A stretch of 9,222 bases of DNA, from the NCBI GenBank assembly GCA_041485125.1, contig JBGPIT010000198.1:1-9222 (forward strand). The letters are read 5' to 3'. This document shows positions 1 to 6,419 of this stretch, in pieces. Numbering within the stretch: the first letter of the stretch is position 1; every line of letters begins with the position of its first letter. The translations under genes and the position numbers were made by a program. The notes under the pieces are model-generated. The model saw only the letters and a list, made by a program, of their open reading frames with translations, was not told where the DNA came from and made no database searches. The DNA comes from JBGPIT01 sp041485125 (GTDB lineage Bacteria; Desulfobacterota; Binatia; UTPRO1).

Positions 1-804
1 CCGACCGTCCGCGAGGAGCCGCACGTGGCGTTGCAGCTCGCGTTGCGGATCGGCGGGGGTGAGAGCAATGCCGCGTCGGCGGCCGCACGGCGCGAGCGGG
101 CGACCGCGGCTATCGAGCGCGCCGTCGGTCGCGGCCTCGGCGGCTCGCTGCGCGTCGTCGGCTTCCGCGCCGCGCTCGCCGCGAGCCAGCGCTACTACGT
201 CGTGCGCGAGAACATGCGTTACCACGCCGACTACTTCCTCGCCCGGCTCCGCGCGCTCGTCCTCGCCCTCGGCGTCCACTTCGCGGCGCGCGGCACGGTC
301 GAGACTCCGATCGACCTGTGCTTCCTCTCGCTCGAGGAGATCGCGACCGCGCTCGACGACGGGACGTCGCTGGCACCGCTCGTCGCCGAGCGCCGCGCGG
401 CACACACACGCGACGCGGTCTCGCCACCGCCCGACCTGCTGCGCGACGGCGCTGCCATTCCCGATCGCGCCCCGAGGGACACCCTCAGCGGCGAGATCGC
501 CGCGCCGGGCCGCTGCGTCGCGACCGCGCGGGTGGTGCGAACCTCGGCCGACTTCGCCGCCGTCGAGCAGGGCTGTGTGTTGGTCGCGCGCTACACCGAT
601 CCCGGCTGGACGCCGATCCTCGAGCTCGCCGCGGGCCTCGTCCTCGAGTCGGGCGGCCAGCTCTCGCACGGCGCGATCGTCGCGCGCGAGCTCGGCATCC
701 CCGCGTTGGTGAACGTCGCGGGCGCGCTCGACGCGATCCGGAGCGGCGACCGCGTCGACCTCGACGCGATGACCGGGTGGGTGCGGATCGTCGAGCGCGG
801 CTGA
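1..804 (+). CDS. PEP-utilising enzyme (PEP synthase/PPDK-like), C-terminal part, 5' end outside window
   Basis: The frame is open from the first base to a TGA at 802-804, so this is the 3' part of a longer gene; the GTG at 25 is probably an internal valine. The last ~75 residues form the mobile phosphohistidine (swivelling) domain of PEP synthase, PPDK and rifampicin-phosphotransferase-type proteins. The motif GGQLSHGAIVARELGIPAL holds the histidine expected to carry the phosphoryl group (codon at 667-669). Upstream lies a helical stretch with YYVVRENMRYHADYFLARL and then FLSLEEI, typical of the linker between the N-terminal ATP-grasp domain and the swivelling domain in this superfamily. In relatives the histidine shuttles phosphate from the ATP-binding domain to a substrate. 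The ATP-grasp domain is not in the window, so the substrate cannot be told. Alternatives are a PEP synthase-like protein or an antibiotic phosphotransferase-like protein. Confidence 0.85.
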   Translation, partial: PTVREEPHVALQLALRIGGGESNAASAAARRERATAAIERAVGRGLGGSLRVVGFRAALAASQRYYVVRENMRYHADYFLARLRALVLALGVHFAARGTVETPIDLCFLSLEEIATALDDGTSLAPLVAERRAAHTRDAVSPPPDLLRDGAAIPDRAPRDTLSGEIAAPGRCVATARVVRTSADFAAVEQGCVLVARYTDPGWTPILELAAGLVLESGGQLSHGAIVARELGIPALVNVAGALDAIRSGDRVDLDAMTGWVRIVERG

Positions 805-808
805 GGTC

Positions 809-820
809 CGGCGTGCGCCG
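809..820. terminator. short inverted repeat between convergent genes
   Basis: CGGCG/CGCCG arms with a two-base centre lie between the stops at 804 and 824. In practice this would be a four-pair stem with a four-base loop. It could slow transcription from both sides, but there is no T-run on either strand, so it is only a weak candidate for a shared terminator. Confidence 0.2.
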
Positions 821-823
821 CGA

Positions 824-1792
824 TCAGAGCCGCTCGACCCGCGTGGCTCCGTCCGTCGAGATCGCGCGGTAGCAGGCTTCCACCAGCGCGATCGACGCGG
901 CACCGTCGGCGATCGTGATCGCCGGCGCGCGGTGCTCGGTGAGCGCGGCGACGAACTCGGCGATCGTCGCCGCCACCGTGTGCACCGGCGGACCGACGTC
1001 GAGGCTCTCGCGCGTCGTGCCGACGAGGCGCGCGGCGAGGCCGTGCACGTGATCGCCGACGAGCTGCGCGCCGCGCGCCGCGAGCTCGATGTGGCCGGAG
1101 CGGCCGGCGGTCGCGCGCGAGCCGGCGACGGCCGCGATCATCGCGTCGTCCATCTCGACGACGACGGCGAAGTTGTCCTCGGTCGCGCGGGTCACGATGC
1201 TGCTCGCCGACGCCTGCACGCGCACCGCTTCGCGGCCGCTCAGGTAGCGGAGCAGATCGAAGCTGTGGACGCCGGTGTGGAGGATGATCCCGCCGCCCGC
1301 CTCGAGCGGGCGATCGATCCACGGCAGCTCCGACGGCTCGAAGCGCTGCGAGAACAGCGCGGCGTGGAGCGCGCCCGCCGCCGGCAGCATCGCGCGGAGC
1401 TTCTGCACGACCGCGTTGAAGCGCAGCGTGTGCGCGACCATCGCCGTCGTGCCGCGACGCGCGACCGCCGCCGCGATCGTCCGGCACTCGGCGAGCGTGA
1501 CGGCGAGCGGCTTCTCGATGAGCATCGCCTTGCCCGCCTCGGCCGTGGCGACGGCGAGGCGCGCGTTCAAGGTCGGCGGTACGACGAGGACGACCGCCTC
1601 GACCTCGGGATCGCGGATCAACGCGAGCGGATCGGCGTGGAAGCGACAGCCGAGCTGCGCCGCCTGGCGCGCGCCGCGCTCCGGATCGCGACGCGAGATC
1701 GCGCCCAGACGAACACCCGGCGTCTCCACCAGATGACGAAGATACCGGGCCCCGTGCTTGCCGGTGCCTATGACGCCGACGCCGATTGCCAT
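824..1792 (-). CDS. Gfo/Idh/MocA-family NAD(P)-dependent oxidoreductase
   Basis: This 322-residue protein has the normal length for the family. The ATG is chosen because the protein starts directly with the first Rossmann strand: GVGVIGTGKHG, with the dinucleotide-binding GxGxxG at residues 9-14. The family motif EKP is at 93-95 (catalytic-site Lys94), and the C-terminal alpha/beta domain holds GGGIILHTGVHSFDLLRYL (166-184) with His176 at the catalytic histidine position. Members oxidise or reduce sugars, inositols, or other polyols and their derivatives with NAD(P); the substrate is not predictable here. At residue 172 the usual Asp of the Dx3H motif is a His (codon 1277-1279), which is unusual. 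It ends 19 bases from the convergent gene and starts 53 bases after the porin stop on the same strand, so it may be the last gene of the Fur-controlled unit. No strong Shine-Dalgarno is visible. Confidence 0.88.
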   Translation of the reverse strand: MAIGVGVIGTGKHGARYLRHLVETPGVRLGAISRRDPERGARQAAQLGCRFHADPLALIRDPEVEAVVLVVPPTLNARLAVATAEAGKAMLIEKPLAVTLAECRTIAAAVARRGTTAMVAHTLRFNAVVQKLRAMLPAAGALHAALFSQRFEPSELPWIDRPLEAGGGIILHTGVHSFDLLRYLSGREAVRVQASASSIVTRATEDNFAVVVEMDDAMIAAVAGSRATAGRSGHIELAARGAQLVGDHVHGLAARLVGTTRESLDVGPPVHTVAATIAEFVAALTEHRAPAITIADGAASIALVEACYRAISTDGATRVERL

Positions 1793-1812
1793 GGCGATCC
1801 GCGGCCTGTGTC

Positions 1813-1828
1813 GCGCGTCGCCTCGCGC
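1813..1828 (-). other. small hairpin in the porin-oxidoreductase gap
   Basis: Perfect five-base arms GCGCG (1813-1817) and CGCGC (1824-1828) are separated by six bases within the 53-base gap at 1793-1845. A TTGACA hexamer (1830-1835, minus strand) sits next to it but has no convincing -10 at the right distance. The gap could therefore hold a weak attenuator or an internal promoter; neither is well supported. Confidence 0.2.
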
Positions 1829-1845
1829 CTGTCAATTCACACGCG

Positions 1846-3276
1846 CTAGAAGATGAATCCCGCGCCGATGCTGAACTCGTCCGCGAGCGGATTGGTCTTG
1901 CCGTTGTTGAAGTTCCGGTAGTCGAGTTTCAGGACGACCTGCGGATGCGGCTTGTACGAGAAGCCGACGGTGTAGAGTTTGACGTCGTGCCCCGGATCGC
2001 GCACGAACCCGCGCGGGACGTCGTCCTGGGTGTCGAAGATCTCGTATCGGAAGAACGGCGCGAGATACTGCGTGGTCTCCGGCATCACCAGAGGCAGGAC
2101 GTCGTAGGCGATCTCGCCGTAGGCGCCGAACTGGTTCGAGCCGATCGTCTCACCGAGGGCGCGACTGATCACCGCGGCGTCGTCGATGTGCGTGAGGACG
2201 CCGAGGGCCCGCAGCCAGAGGCCGTGGTACTGGAATTGCGCGTGCGCGTCGCCGACGAGCGTGAACGCGTTCGGCTTGCTCCCATCGAAGTCTTGATTCT
2301 GGCCGGACGCTCCCGCCCATCCGGAGACGCCGACGAGCGCGCCGCCGTTGGCGTAGTCGATCCGGAGGGTGCCGGCGAGATCGTCGGCGAACGCCCGGTT
2401 GCCCTGCCCGCGTCCCTCGCGAATGCTCTCCTCGGCGCTGAAACCGCGCGCGTTCAGGCCGTTCAGGACGTAGCCGCGGTAGGTGAGGCCGGGCGCGAGC
2501 TCGCCGAAGATGCCGATGCCGCCCTCACGCCACGTCGTCGGCAGCAGCCGCGACTCCACCTCGGGGCGCGCGTTGCCGAAATAAAAGGGCGGCTCGTGCA
2601 TCTCGTTGAGGAAGCCCATCGGAACGAGCACCAAACCGGCGCGGACGTTCAACTGCTGCCACAAGAGAAAGTCGAGGTAGGCGAACTCGACCTCGACGGC
2701 GCCGCTCTCGGCGGCGACGGTGTCCTCGCCGATCAGCGCGTTCTCGAACTCGATCTCGGAGTTGAGCAGGATCCAATCGTTGAACTTGTAGCCGGCGTAG
2801 AGGACGAAGCGCTCGAGATCGAACTGATCGTGCTCGCCGCGCTGGTCGCTCACCGGCTTGCTGTAGTGGAACTCGCCGTAGCCGCCGATCGAGAGGCCGC
2901 GATCGAGCTGGTAGACCTTCGACGCCGCGGGTCCGAGGCCGTAGGCGCTCTTGTACTCTTTCGCCTCGGGCAGCGTGAGGCTGCTCTTCAAGCGCTCGAC
3001 CTCGGTCGCGATCACGCCGATCTTGCGATCCTGCTCGGCGACGGCCGGCGCCTGCGCCGGCGGCGTTGCCGTCGCGGCGGCGGGCGCGGCGGCGCGTTCC
3101 TCCTCCAGCGCTTTCAAGCGCGCACGCAGCTCGTCCATCTGACGCTGCATCGACTGGAGTTGCTTCTCGTACGCCTCGATGCGCGGATCACTCTGCGCGG
3201 CGTGAACGACCGGGGTGAGCGTCGTGCTCATGACCGCCGCCGCCAGCGCGCCGGCCAGGACTCTCGATGCTTTCAT
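1846..3276 (-). CDS. outer-membrane porin-like beta-barrel with N-terminal coiled coil
   Basis: The 476-residue product starts with a Sec signal peptide (basic MKASR, hydrophobic core, likely cleavage after VHA at 24-26). A coiled-coil segment of about residues 31-65 (QLQSMQRQMDELRARLKALE) follows, then an Ala/Pro-rich linker. From about residue 105 there are alternating amphipathic strands rich in aromatics (GLSIGGYGEFHYSK, FVLYAGYKFNDWILLNSEIEFE, VVLKLDYRNFN), and the chain ends in GFIF with the C-terminal Phe used by the BAM machinery. This architecture matches OprO/P-type porins and also the LbtU-type TonB-independent siderophore porin of Legionella; the sequence alone does not separate them. 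The start is fixed by a perfect AGGAGG overlapping the upstream stop codon. It follows the dihaem gene by 10 bases and is probably under the Fur-box promoter, which favours an iron-linked cargo (inference). Confidence 0.85.
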   Translation of the reverse strand: MKASRVLAGALAAAVMSTTLTPVVHAAQSDPRIEAYEKQLQSMQRQMDELRARLKALEEERAAAPAAATATPPAQAPAVAEQDRKIGVIATEVERLKSSLTLPEAKEYKSAYGLGPAASKVYQLDRGLSIGGYGEFHYSKPVSDQRGEHDQFDLERFVLYAGYKFNDWILLNSEIEFENALIGEDTVAAESGAVEVEFAYLDFLLWQQLNVRAGLVLVPMGFLNEMHEPPFYFGNARPEVESRLLPTTWREGGIGIFGELAPGLTYRGYVLNGLNARGFSAEESIREGRGQGNRAFADDLAGTLRIDYANGGALVGVSGWAGASGQNQDFDGSKPNAFTLVGDAHAQFQYHGLWLRALGVLTHIDDAAVISRALGETIGSNQFGAYGEIAYDVLPLVMPETTQYLAPFFRYEIFDTQDDVPRGFVRDPGHDVKLYTVGFSYKPHPQVVLKLDYRNFNNGKTNPLADEFSIGAGFIF

Positions 3277-3282
3277 GGGCTT

Positions 3283-3289
3283 CCTCCTA
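3283..3289 (-). promoter_or_regulatory. Shine-Dalgarno fused with upstream stop codon (TAGGAGG)
   Basis: Read on the minus strand, the TAG stop of the dihaem gene is the first part of TAGGAGG, which is the ribosome-binding site of the porin ATG at 3274-3276. Terminating ribosomes are thus delivered directly onto the next start, indicating translational coupling of the two genes. Confidence 0.8.
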
Positions 3290-4978
3290 CTCGTAGTCTT
3301 CGTTGAGCGCCCGCAGGAACGCGGCGACGTCGTCGACGTCGCCCGGCGTGAGCGCGATGCGCGCGAGCTCGGGATCGGCGTTGCGGATCTGACCGGCACG
3401 CGCCGAGTCGGACGTGGTCGCGTAGGCGCGTAGCACCTCCTCGATCGTGTCCTTTTCTCCCGAGTGGGAGTACGGCGCCGACTGGCCGAGCGAGCGCAGC
3501 CCGGGCGTCTTGAAACGCGCGAGCGACGCCGCGAGCAGCGTCTCGCGTGCGCAGGTCGGATCGGACGGATCGTCGGCGCGGCAGAGGACGCTGGTGATCG
3601 CGGCTTGCGGCCGCGGCAGCGCCGCGTTCGCGTAGACGTTCCACAGGCCGAGGTCGGCGCGCAGCGGATCGTCCTTCGTCGGCGGGGCTCGGAAGCGGCC
3701 TGCGGCGCGCGGGAAGCTCTCCGATGGCGGCAGAAACGCCGCGGGCGCGGCGTCGCGCTCGGCGAGCGTCGGCACGGCGAGGGCGGCGAAGGCGCCGGCA
3801 CCGTGGATCGCGTCGTAGTCGGCTTGCGACACGCCGGTGTTGTGGAAGCGGAAATCGGTGAAGGTCGGTGCCGCGTGGCAGGCGATGCAGTTCCCGATGC
3901 CGCCGCGCGCGACGTCGACGTCGCCGGACGCCGGCGGCTCGGCGAGGAACGTCTCGAGGCCCGCGAGCTCGCGCGCGCCGAAGACAAAGATCTGGTCGTG
4001 GTGGACGAAGTGGCTCTCGTCCGCCGTCACCGTCTGAAGAGACGGGTTGCCGGCGACGAGGCCGTGCAGGCGCCAGCTGTAGTCCCGCGCCGACTCACCC
4101 TCCGCCGGCGTTCGCGGCAAGCCGTTCTTCCGCAAGAAGAGATCGTAGGGGCTGCCGTCGAATTCGCCCGACGCGTCCTGCGCGAAGACCAACGACTCGA
4201 CGTAGGCGCCGATGATGCGCGCCACGGCGGCGAGGACCTCCCCGTCGCTCGCCGCCGTCACGTCGATGCGAAAGCTCTCCGGCAGGCGAAACTCCTCCGG
4301 GATCGTCGCGCTCGTGCCCGCGAGCAAGACACCGTAGGGCAGACCGCCGAACTCCCCCGCGAGGTCGCCCTTGCCGTCGTCCTCGCGAATGACGCGCGCG
4401 ACGTGGCTGACGGCGATGGCGCGCTCGTCGGCGAGCCAGCCCAGGTTCCGTCCGGTCAGCGTGTCGTGCACCAGGTCCTCGGTGCTCGCGAACTCGCCGT
4501 CGAGATGGAGGAGGAACGCGCCGCTGCGCGGCAGCGTCGCGTTCACCAATGCCGGGCTGTTGCGCTCCGTCGTCGTCCGCCCGTCCGCGCGCGGGGAGAC
4601 CGGGCTCCGCCGCGTGAAGTCCGCGTAGGTCCGCACGCCGCCGCCGCGCACGCCATTTTGCTCGTCGACGAGATGACAGACGCGGCAGTTCATCGACGTC
4701 CCCGCGAACGGTCCGGGCAACGGCAGCTCGAGGGTCTCGGTCTTCCCGACGGTCGGATCGCCGAGCTCGAGCGGCGCGTTCACGTCGTCGCCGACCATCC
4801 GGGTCGCGAAGAACTCGGCGAAGCGGGTCTCCAAGAAGAGCCGCTCACCGACCGCGACCTCGGCGGGATCGGGCACCTCGGCGGGACGCGGGCCGACGCC
4901 TCCGTCCCCGCTGCATCCGGCCGTCGCGATCAGTGCCAGCGCGATTAGTGCGCGCCGGAGCGCGACGTCGAGCTTCAC
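3287..4978 (-). CDS. dihaem c-type cytochrome, MauG/cytochrome c peroxidase superfamily, probable lipoprotein
   Basis: This 563-residue protein starts at a GTG. An N-terminal hydrophobic segment ends in LIATAGC; Cys22 is a plausible lipid-attachment cysteine, although Thr at -3 is not the classic lipobox residue. Two c-haem motifs, CRVCH (98-102) and CIACH (364-368), lie in separate domains. Family landmarks are ERNSPALVNA (138-147), FGARELAGLETFL (333-345), DFRFHNTG (375-382), FKTPGLRSLGQSAPYSHSG (489-507) and IEEVLRAYAT (512-521). Relatives use the two haems to reduce peroxide or, like MauG and MbnH, to oxidise a protein residue at a distance. It is longer than the ~320-400 residues usual for MauG/CcpA, with extra sequence between the haem domains, and Cys466/Cys476 could form a disulfide. 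No Shine-Dalgarno precedes the GTG; the start lies one base after the TGA of the small upstream frame, so coupling is likely. Peroxidase versus protein-modifying activity is undecided. Confidence 0.88.
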   Translation of the reverse strand: MKLDVALRRALIALALIATAGCSGDGGVGPRPAEVPDPAEVAVGERLFLETRFAEFFATRMVGDDVNAPLELGDPTVGKTETLELPLPGPFAGTSMNCRVCHLVDEQNGVRGGGVRTYADFTRRSPVSPRADGRTTTERNSPALVNATLPRSGAFLLHLDGEFASTEDLVHDTLTGRNLGWLADERAIAVSHVARVIREDDGKGDLAGEFGGLPYGVLLAGTSATIPEEFRLPESFRIDVTAASDGEVLAAVARIIGAYVESLVFAQDASGEFDGSPYDLFLRKNGLPRTPAEGESARDYSWRLHGLVAGNPSLQTVTADESHFVHHDQIFVFGARELAGLETFLAEPPASGDVDVARGGIGNCIACHAAPTFTDFRFHNTGVSQADYDAIHGAGAFAALAVPTLAERDAAPAAFLPPSESFPRAAGRFRAPPTKDDPLRADLGLWNVYANAALPRPQAAITSVLCRADDPSDPTCARETLLAASLARFKTPGLRSLGQSAPYSHSGEKDTIEEVLRAYATTSDSARAGQIRNADPELARIALTPGDVDDVAAFLRALNEDYE

Positions 4979-4979
4979 T

Positions 4980-5151
4980 TCAGTGGGTATGCGGTGTCGC
5001 GGGCATGCCCGCCGCGCGCGCCGTCACGAATTCTGCGGCCCGGGTGACCACGGTCGCGACCGCGAGGAACTCGTCCTCGGCGAGATGAAGCGTCACCGCA
5101 CCTGAACATCCGAACCGCGATCGCCGGTGACGATTGTTGCGACGGGAGCAT
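4980..5151 (-). pseudogene. small first gene of the Fur-controlled unit, apparent one-base frameshift
   Basis: An ATG at 5149-5151 follows a perfect GGAGGT with five bases between, and opens the reading MLPSQQSSPAIAVRMFRC. Around 5096-5100 this frame loses coding character (third positions fall to about half G/C). The frame offset by one base gains it, with mostly G/C third positions and a protein-like, probably helical sequence (VTLHLAEDEFLAVATVV, then TRAAEFVTARAAG). The second frame ends at TGA 4980-4982, one base before the GTG of the dihaem gene. Skipping one base gives a continuous product of about 56 residues. This may be a sequencing indel, a real mutation or a +1 recoding site. Alternatives are the uninterrupted 58-residue frame ending at 4975, whose second half is Arg-rich and looks non-coding, or a 38-residue frame from a GTG at 5094-5096. 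I do not recognise the family. Confidence 0.5.
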
Positions 5152-5156
5152 GATCG

Positions 5157-5162
5157 ACCTCC
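5157..5162 (-). promoter_or_regulatory. Shine-Dalgarno GGAGGT for ATG at 5151
   Basis: A perfect GGAGGT lies five bases upstream of ATG 5149-5151 on the minus strand, downstream of the Fur box. It is the best evidence that translation of the Fur-controlled unit begins here and not at the GTG of the dihaem gene. Confidence 0.7.
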
Positions 5163-5177
5163 AGGGCGTTTGAGAAT

Positions 5178-5196
5178 GAAAGTGAGAATCATTTTC
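5178..5196 (-). promoter_or_regulatory. Fur box (iron-responsive operator)
   Basis: The 19-mer GAAAGTGAGAATCATTTTC (written on the plus strand) matches the Fur consensus GATAATGATAATCATTATC at 15 of 19 positions. It is the core of a longer imperfect palindrome at 5175-5199 with 10 of 12 arm pairs matching. It lies immediately downstream of a TTGACA -35, in the spacer and -10 zone of the minus-strand promoter. Iron-loaded Fur bound here would block RNA polymerase, so the unit should be induced by iron starvation. The AT-rich stretch stands out sharply in this GC-rich window. Confidence 0.85.
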
Positions 5197-5211
5197 ATTT
5201 GAAGGTGTCAA
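5183..5211 (-). promoter_or_regulatory. sigma-70-type promoter of the Fur-controlled unit
   Basis: On the minus strand a perfect TTGACA (5206-5211) is followed at 15-17 bases by weak -10 candidates (GATTCT at 5185-5190 or TTCTCA at 5183-5188). The poor -10 and the overlap with the Fur box fit an iron-repressed promoter. A start near 5175-5180 would give a leader of about 25 bases before the ATG at 5151, with the GGAGGT well placed inside it. Confidence 0.6.
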
Positions 5212-5213
5212 GC

Positions 5214-5229
5214 GCGGACGGAGGTCCGC
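5214..5229 (-). terminator. hairpin between ferritin-like operon and Fur-controlled promoter
   Basis: Perfect six-base arms GCGGAC (5214-5219) and GTCCGC (5224-5229) flank a four-base loop. It stands 43 bases after the stop of the ferritin-like gene and two bases before the TTGACA. No T-run follows, so termination would be incomplete or factor-assisted; read-through into the Fur-controlled unit is possible. Confidence 0.35.
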
Positions 5230-5272
5230 AAGTACGGGTGAAGTGGAACGATCGTCGCAGGTGACCGCGCGC

Positions 5273-6388
5273 TCAGCGGCCGATGAGGGCGCGGACGCGG
5301 ACGGGCAGGCGACTGCGTTCGCGGCGCTCGCGCAGGCCGAGCGCGTCACAGCGCTGGAGGTAGCGCTCGACCGCGTCGGCGGTGAGGCGGCCGACGGCGC
5401 GGCAGCCGGCGGCGATCTGATCGCGCGCCGTGCCGCCGCCTGCCAGCAAGATCAGTGGCTCGACCAGCTCGGTGCTGGCCGCGATGCCGAACAGCGTGTG
5501 CTCGGTGCGGTCGAGGTAATCCTCGAGCTGCGCCGCTCGGTGTGGCTGGTGGGCGAGGACGTAGCGCGCCTGGCCCATCCCGAAGGCGAGCTCGCGACCG
5601 GTGTCTTGCAAGCAGAGGCGGAAGAGCTTGGCGTCGAGCGGGAGTCGCGCGTGCGCCGACGCGAACTCGAGCACGCTCGCGACCAGCGACGCCAACATGA
5701 CGTTCATGGCGAACGACGCTTCCGGGAAGGTCTCCGCGAAGAGGATCTCCTTGAGCGCCTGCTCTGCCGTCGCGCTGGCGCGCTTCAAGCCCTGCCCGCC
5801 CGCAAGGGCGCGCTTGCGGAACACCTCGACGTGGCGCGCCTCGTCGATCATCTGCGCGCAGAGGTAGCTCTTCAGCTCGAGGAACTGCTGGTTGATGGCG
5901 AAGATCCAGCGCGACGGCATCTCCATCGTGACCAGCGCGATCTCGTCGAGGACGGTGCAGAGCTGCGCCATCGCGGCCTCGAGCGGGTGCGGCATGGTCG
6001 CGCTCGGCAGCGTGCTCCAGTCGAGGTCGATCGCCGGCACCCAGCGCCGCGTCTTCGACTCCTCGTAGAGCTCGGCGACGTTCTCCGCCCACACGTCGCT
6101 CTTGCGATTGAGCGTGTAGCCCATGTCGGGCAGCTTCCCCCAGATCTCCGCGCCGCGCGCGACCATGCTGTACTTGTCGCGCACGAACTCCGGAATCTGA
6201 TCCCACCCATACGAGCCGAGATTGCAGTCGCGATAGGTGAGGCCGCGCCGCGGATCGCCGACCTGCGCCCGCACCCGCTCCGTCTTGGCGTCCCACCACG
6301 AGAGCGTGAGATCACCCGACATGATGCGCTGGGTGAGCGCCATCAGCTCCTGGTCCTCGAAGTAGTCGCGATCGGCGAAGTACGCCAT
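5273..6388 (-). CDS. ferritin-like protein, degenerate di-iron site (paralogue of the upstream gene)
   Basis: The 371-residue protein aligns end to end with the neighbouring 381-residue ferritin-like protein, including the start (MAYFADRDYFEDQE against MSYLSTNDFHDDQD), NRKSxVWAxNV and DEARHxEVFRKRAL. The first half-site is kept: Glu149, Glu183 and His186 (DEARH 182-186). The second half-site is not. The Glu expected in the third helix is Ala233, and the fourth-helix ExxH is Thr263-Gly-Arg-Glu266 (QDTGRELAFG against QDEARHVGYG). Three of six ligands are therefore replaced, although Glu266 might still bind metal. The fold is intact and the frame open, so this is a maintained protein and not a decaying gene. 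A structural or regulatory partner of the intact paralogue, or a mono-metal protein, are the likely roles (inference). It begins 31 bases after the upstream stop, without a clear Shine-Dalgarno. Confidence 0.85.
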   Translation of the reverse strand: MAYFADRDYFEDQELMALTQRIMSGDLTLSWWDAKTERVRAQVGDPRRGLTYRDCNLGSYGWDQIPEFVRDKYSMVARGAEIWGKLPDMGYTLNRKSDVWAENVAELYEESKTRRWVPAIDLDWSTLPSATMPHPLEAAMAQLCTVLDEIALVTMEMPSRWIFAINQQFLELKSYLCAQMIDEARHVEVFRKRALAGGQGLKRASATAEQALKEILFAETFPEASFAMNVMLASLVASVLEFASAHARLPLDAKLFRLCLQDTGRELAFGMGQARYVLAHQPHRAAQLEDYLDRTEHTLFGIAASTELVEPLILLAGGGTARDQIAAGCRAVGRLTADAVERYLQRCDALGLRERRERSRLPVRVRALIGR

Positions 6389-6419
6389 GGCGTGTGCGGC
6401 GCGACCGAGGGGCGGGCGC

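Noticed and set aside
1830..1835. Perfect TTGACA upstream of the oxidoreductase gene
   Set aside because: No -10 better than two of six matches is found at 16-18 bases, so a separate promoter is not claimed.
1786..3306. Long plus-strand open frame (506 codons) opposite the porin gene
   Set aside because: It is antisense to a gene with signal peptide, barrel strands and Shine-Dalgarno. The product is rich in Arg, Glu, Val and Asp with no recognisable domain, a common by-product of GC-rich codon bias on the opposite strand.
3464..4948. Plus-strand open frame (494 codons) opposite the dihaem gene
   Set aside because: It is antisense to a clear CxxCH-containing protein; composition is Arg/Ala/Gly-rich without motifs.
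4980..5198. 72-residue minus-strand frame beginning MKMILTF
   Set aside because: Its ATG lies inside the Fur box and upstream of the likely transcript start, it has no ribosome site, and its first half is Arg-rich and non-coding in character. Only its last part is kept, as the second half of the frameshifted small gene.
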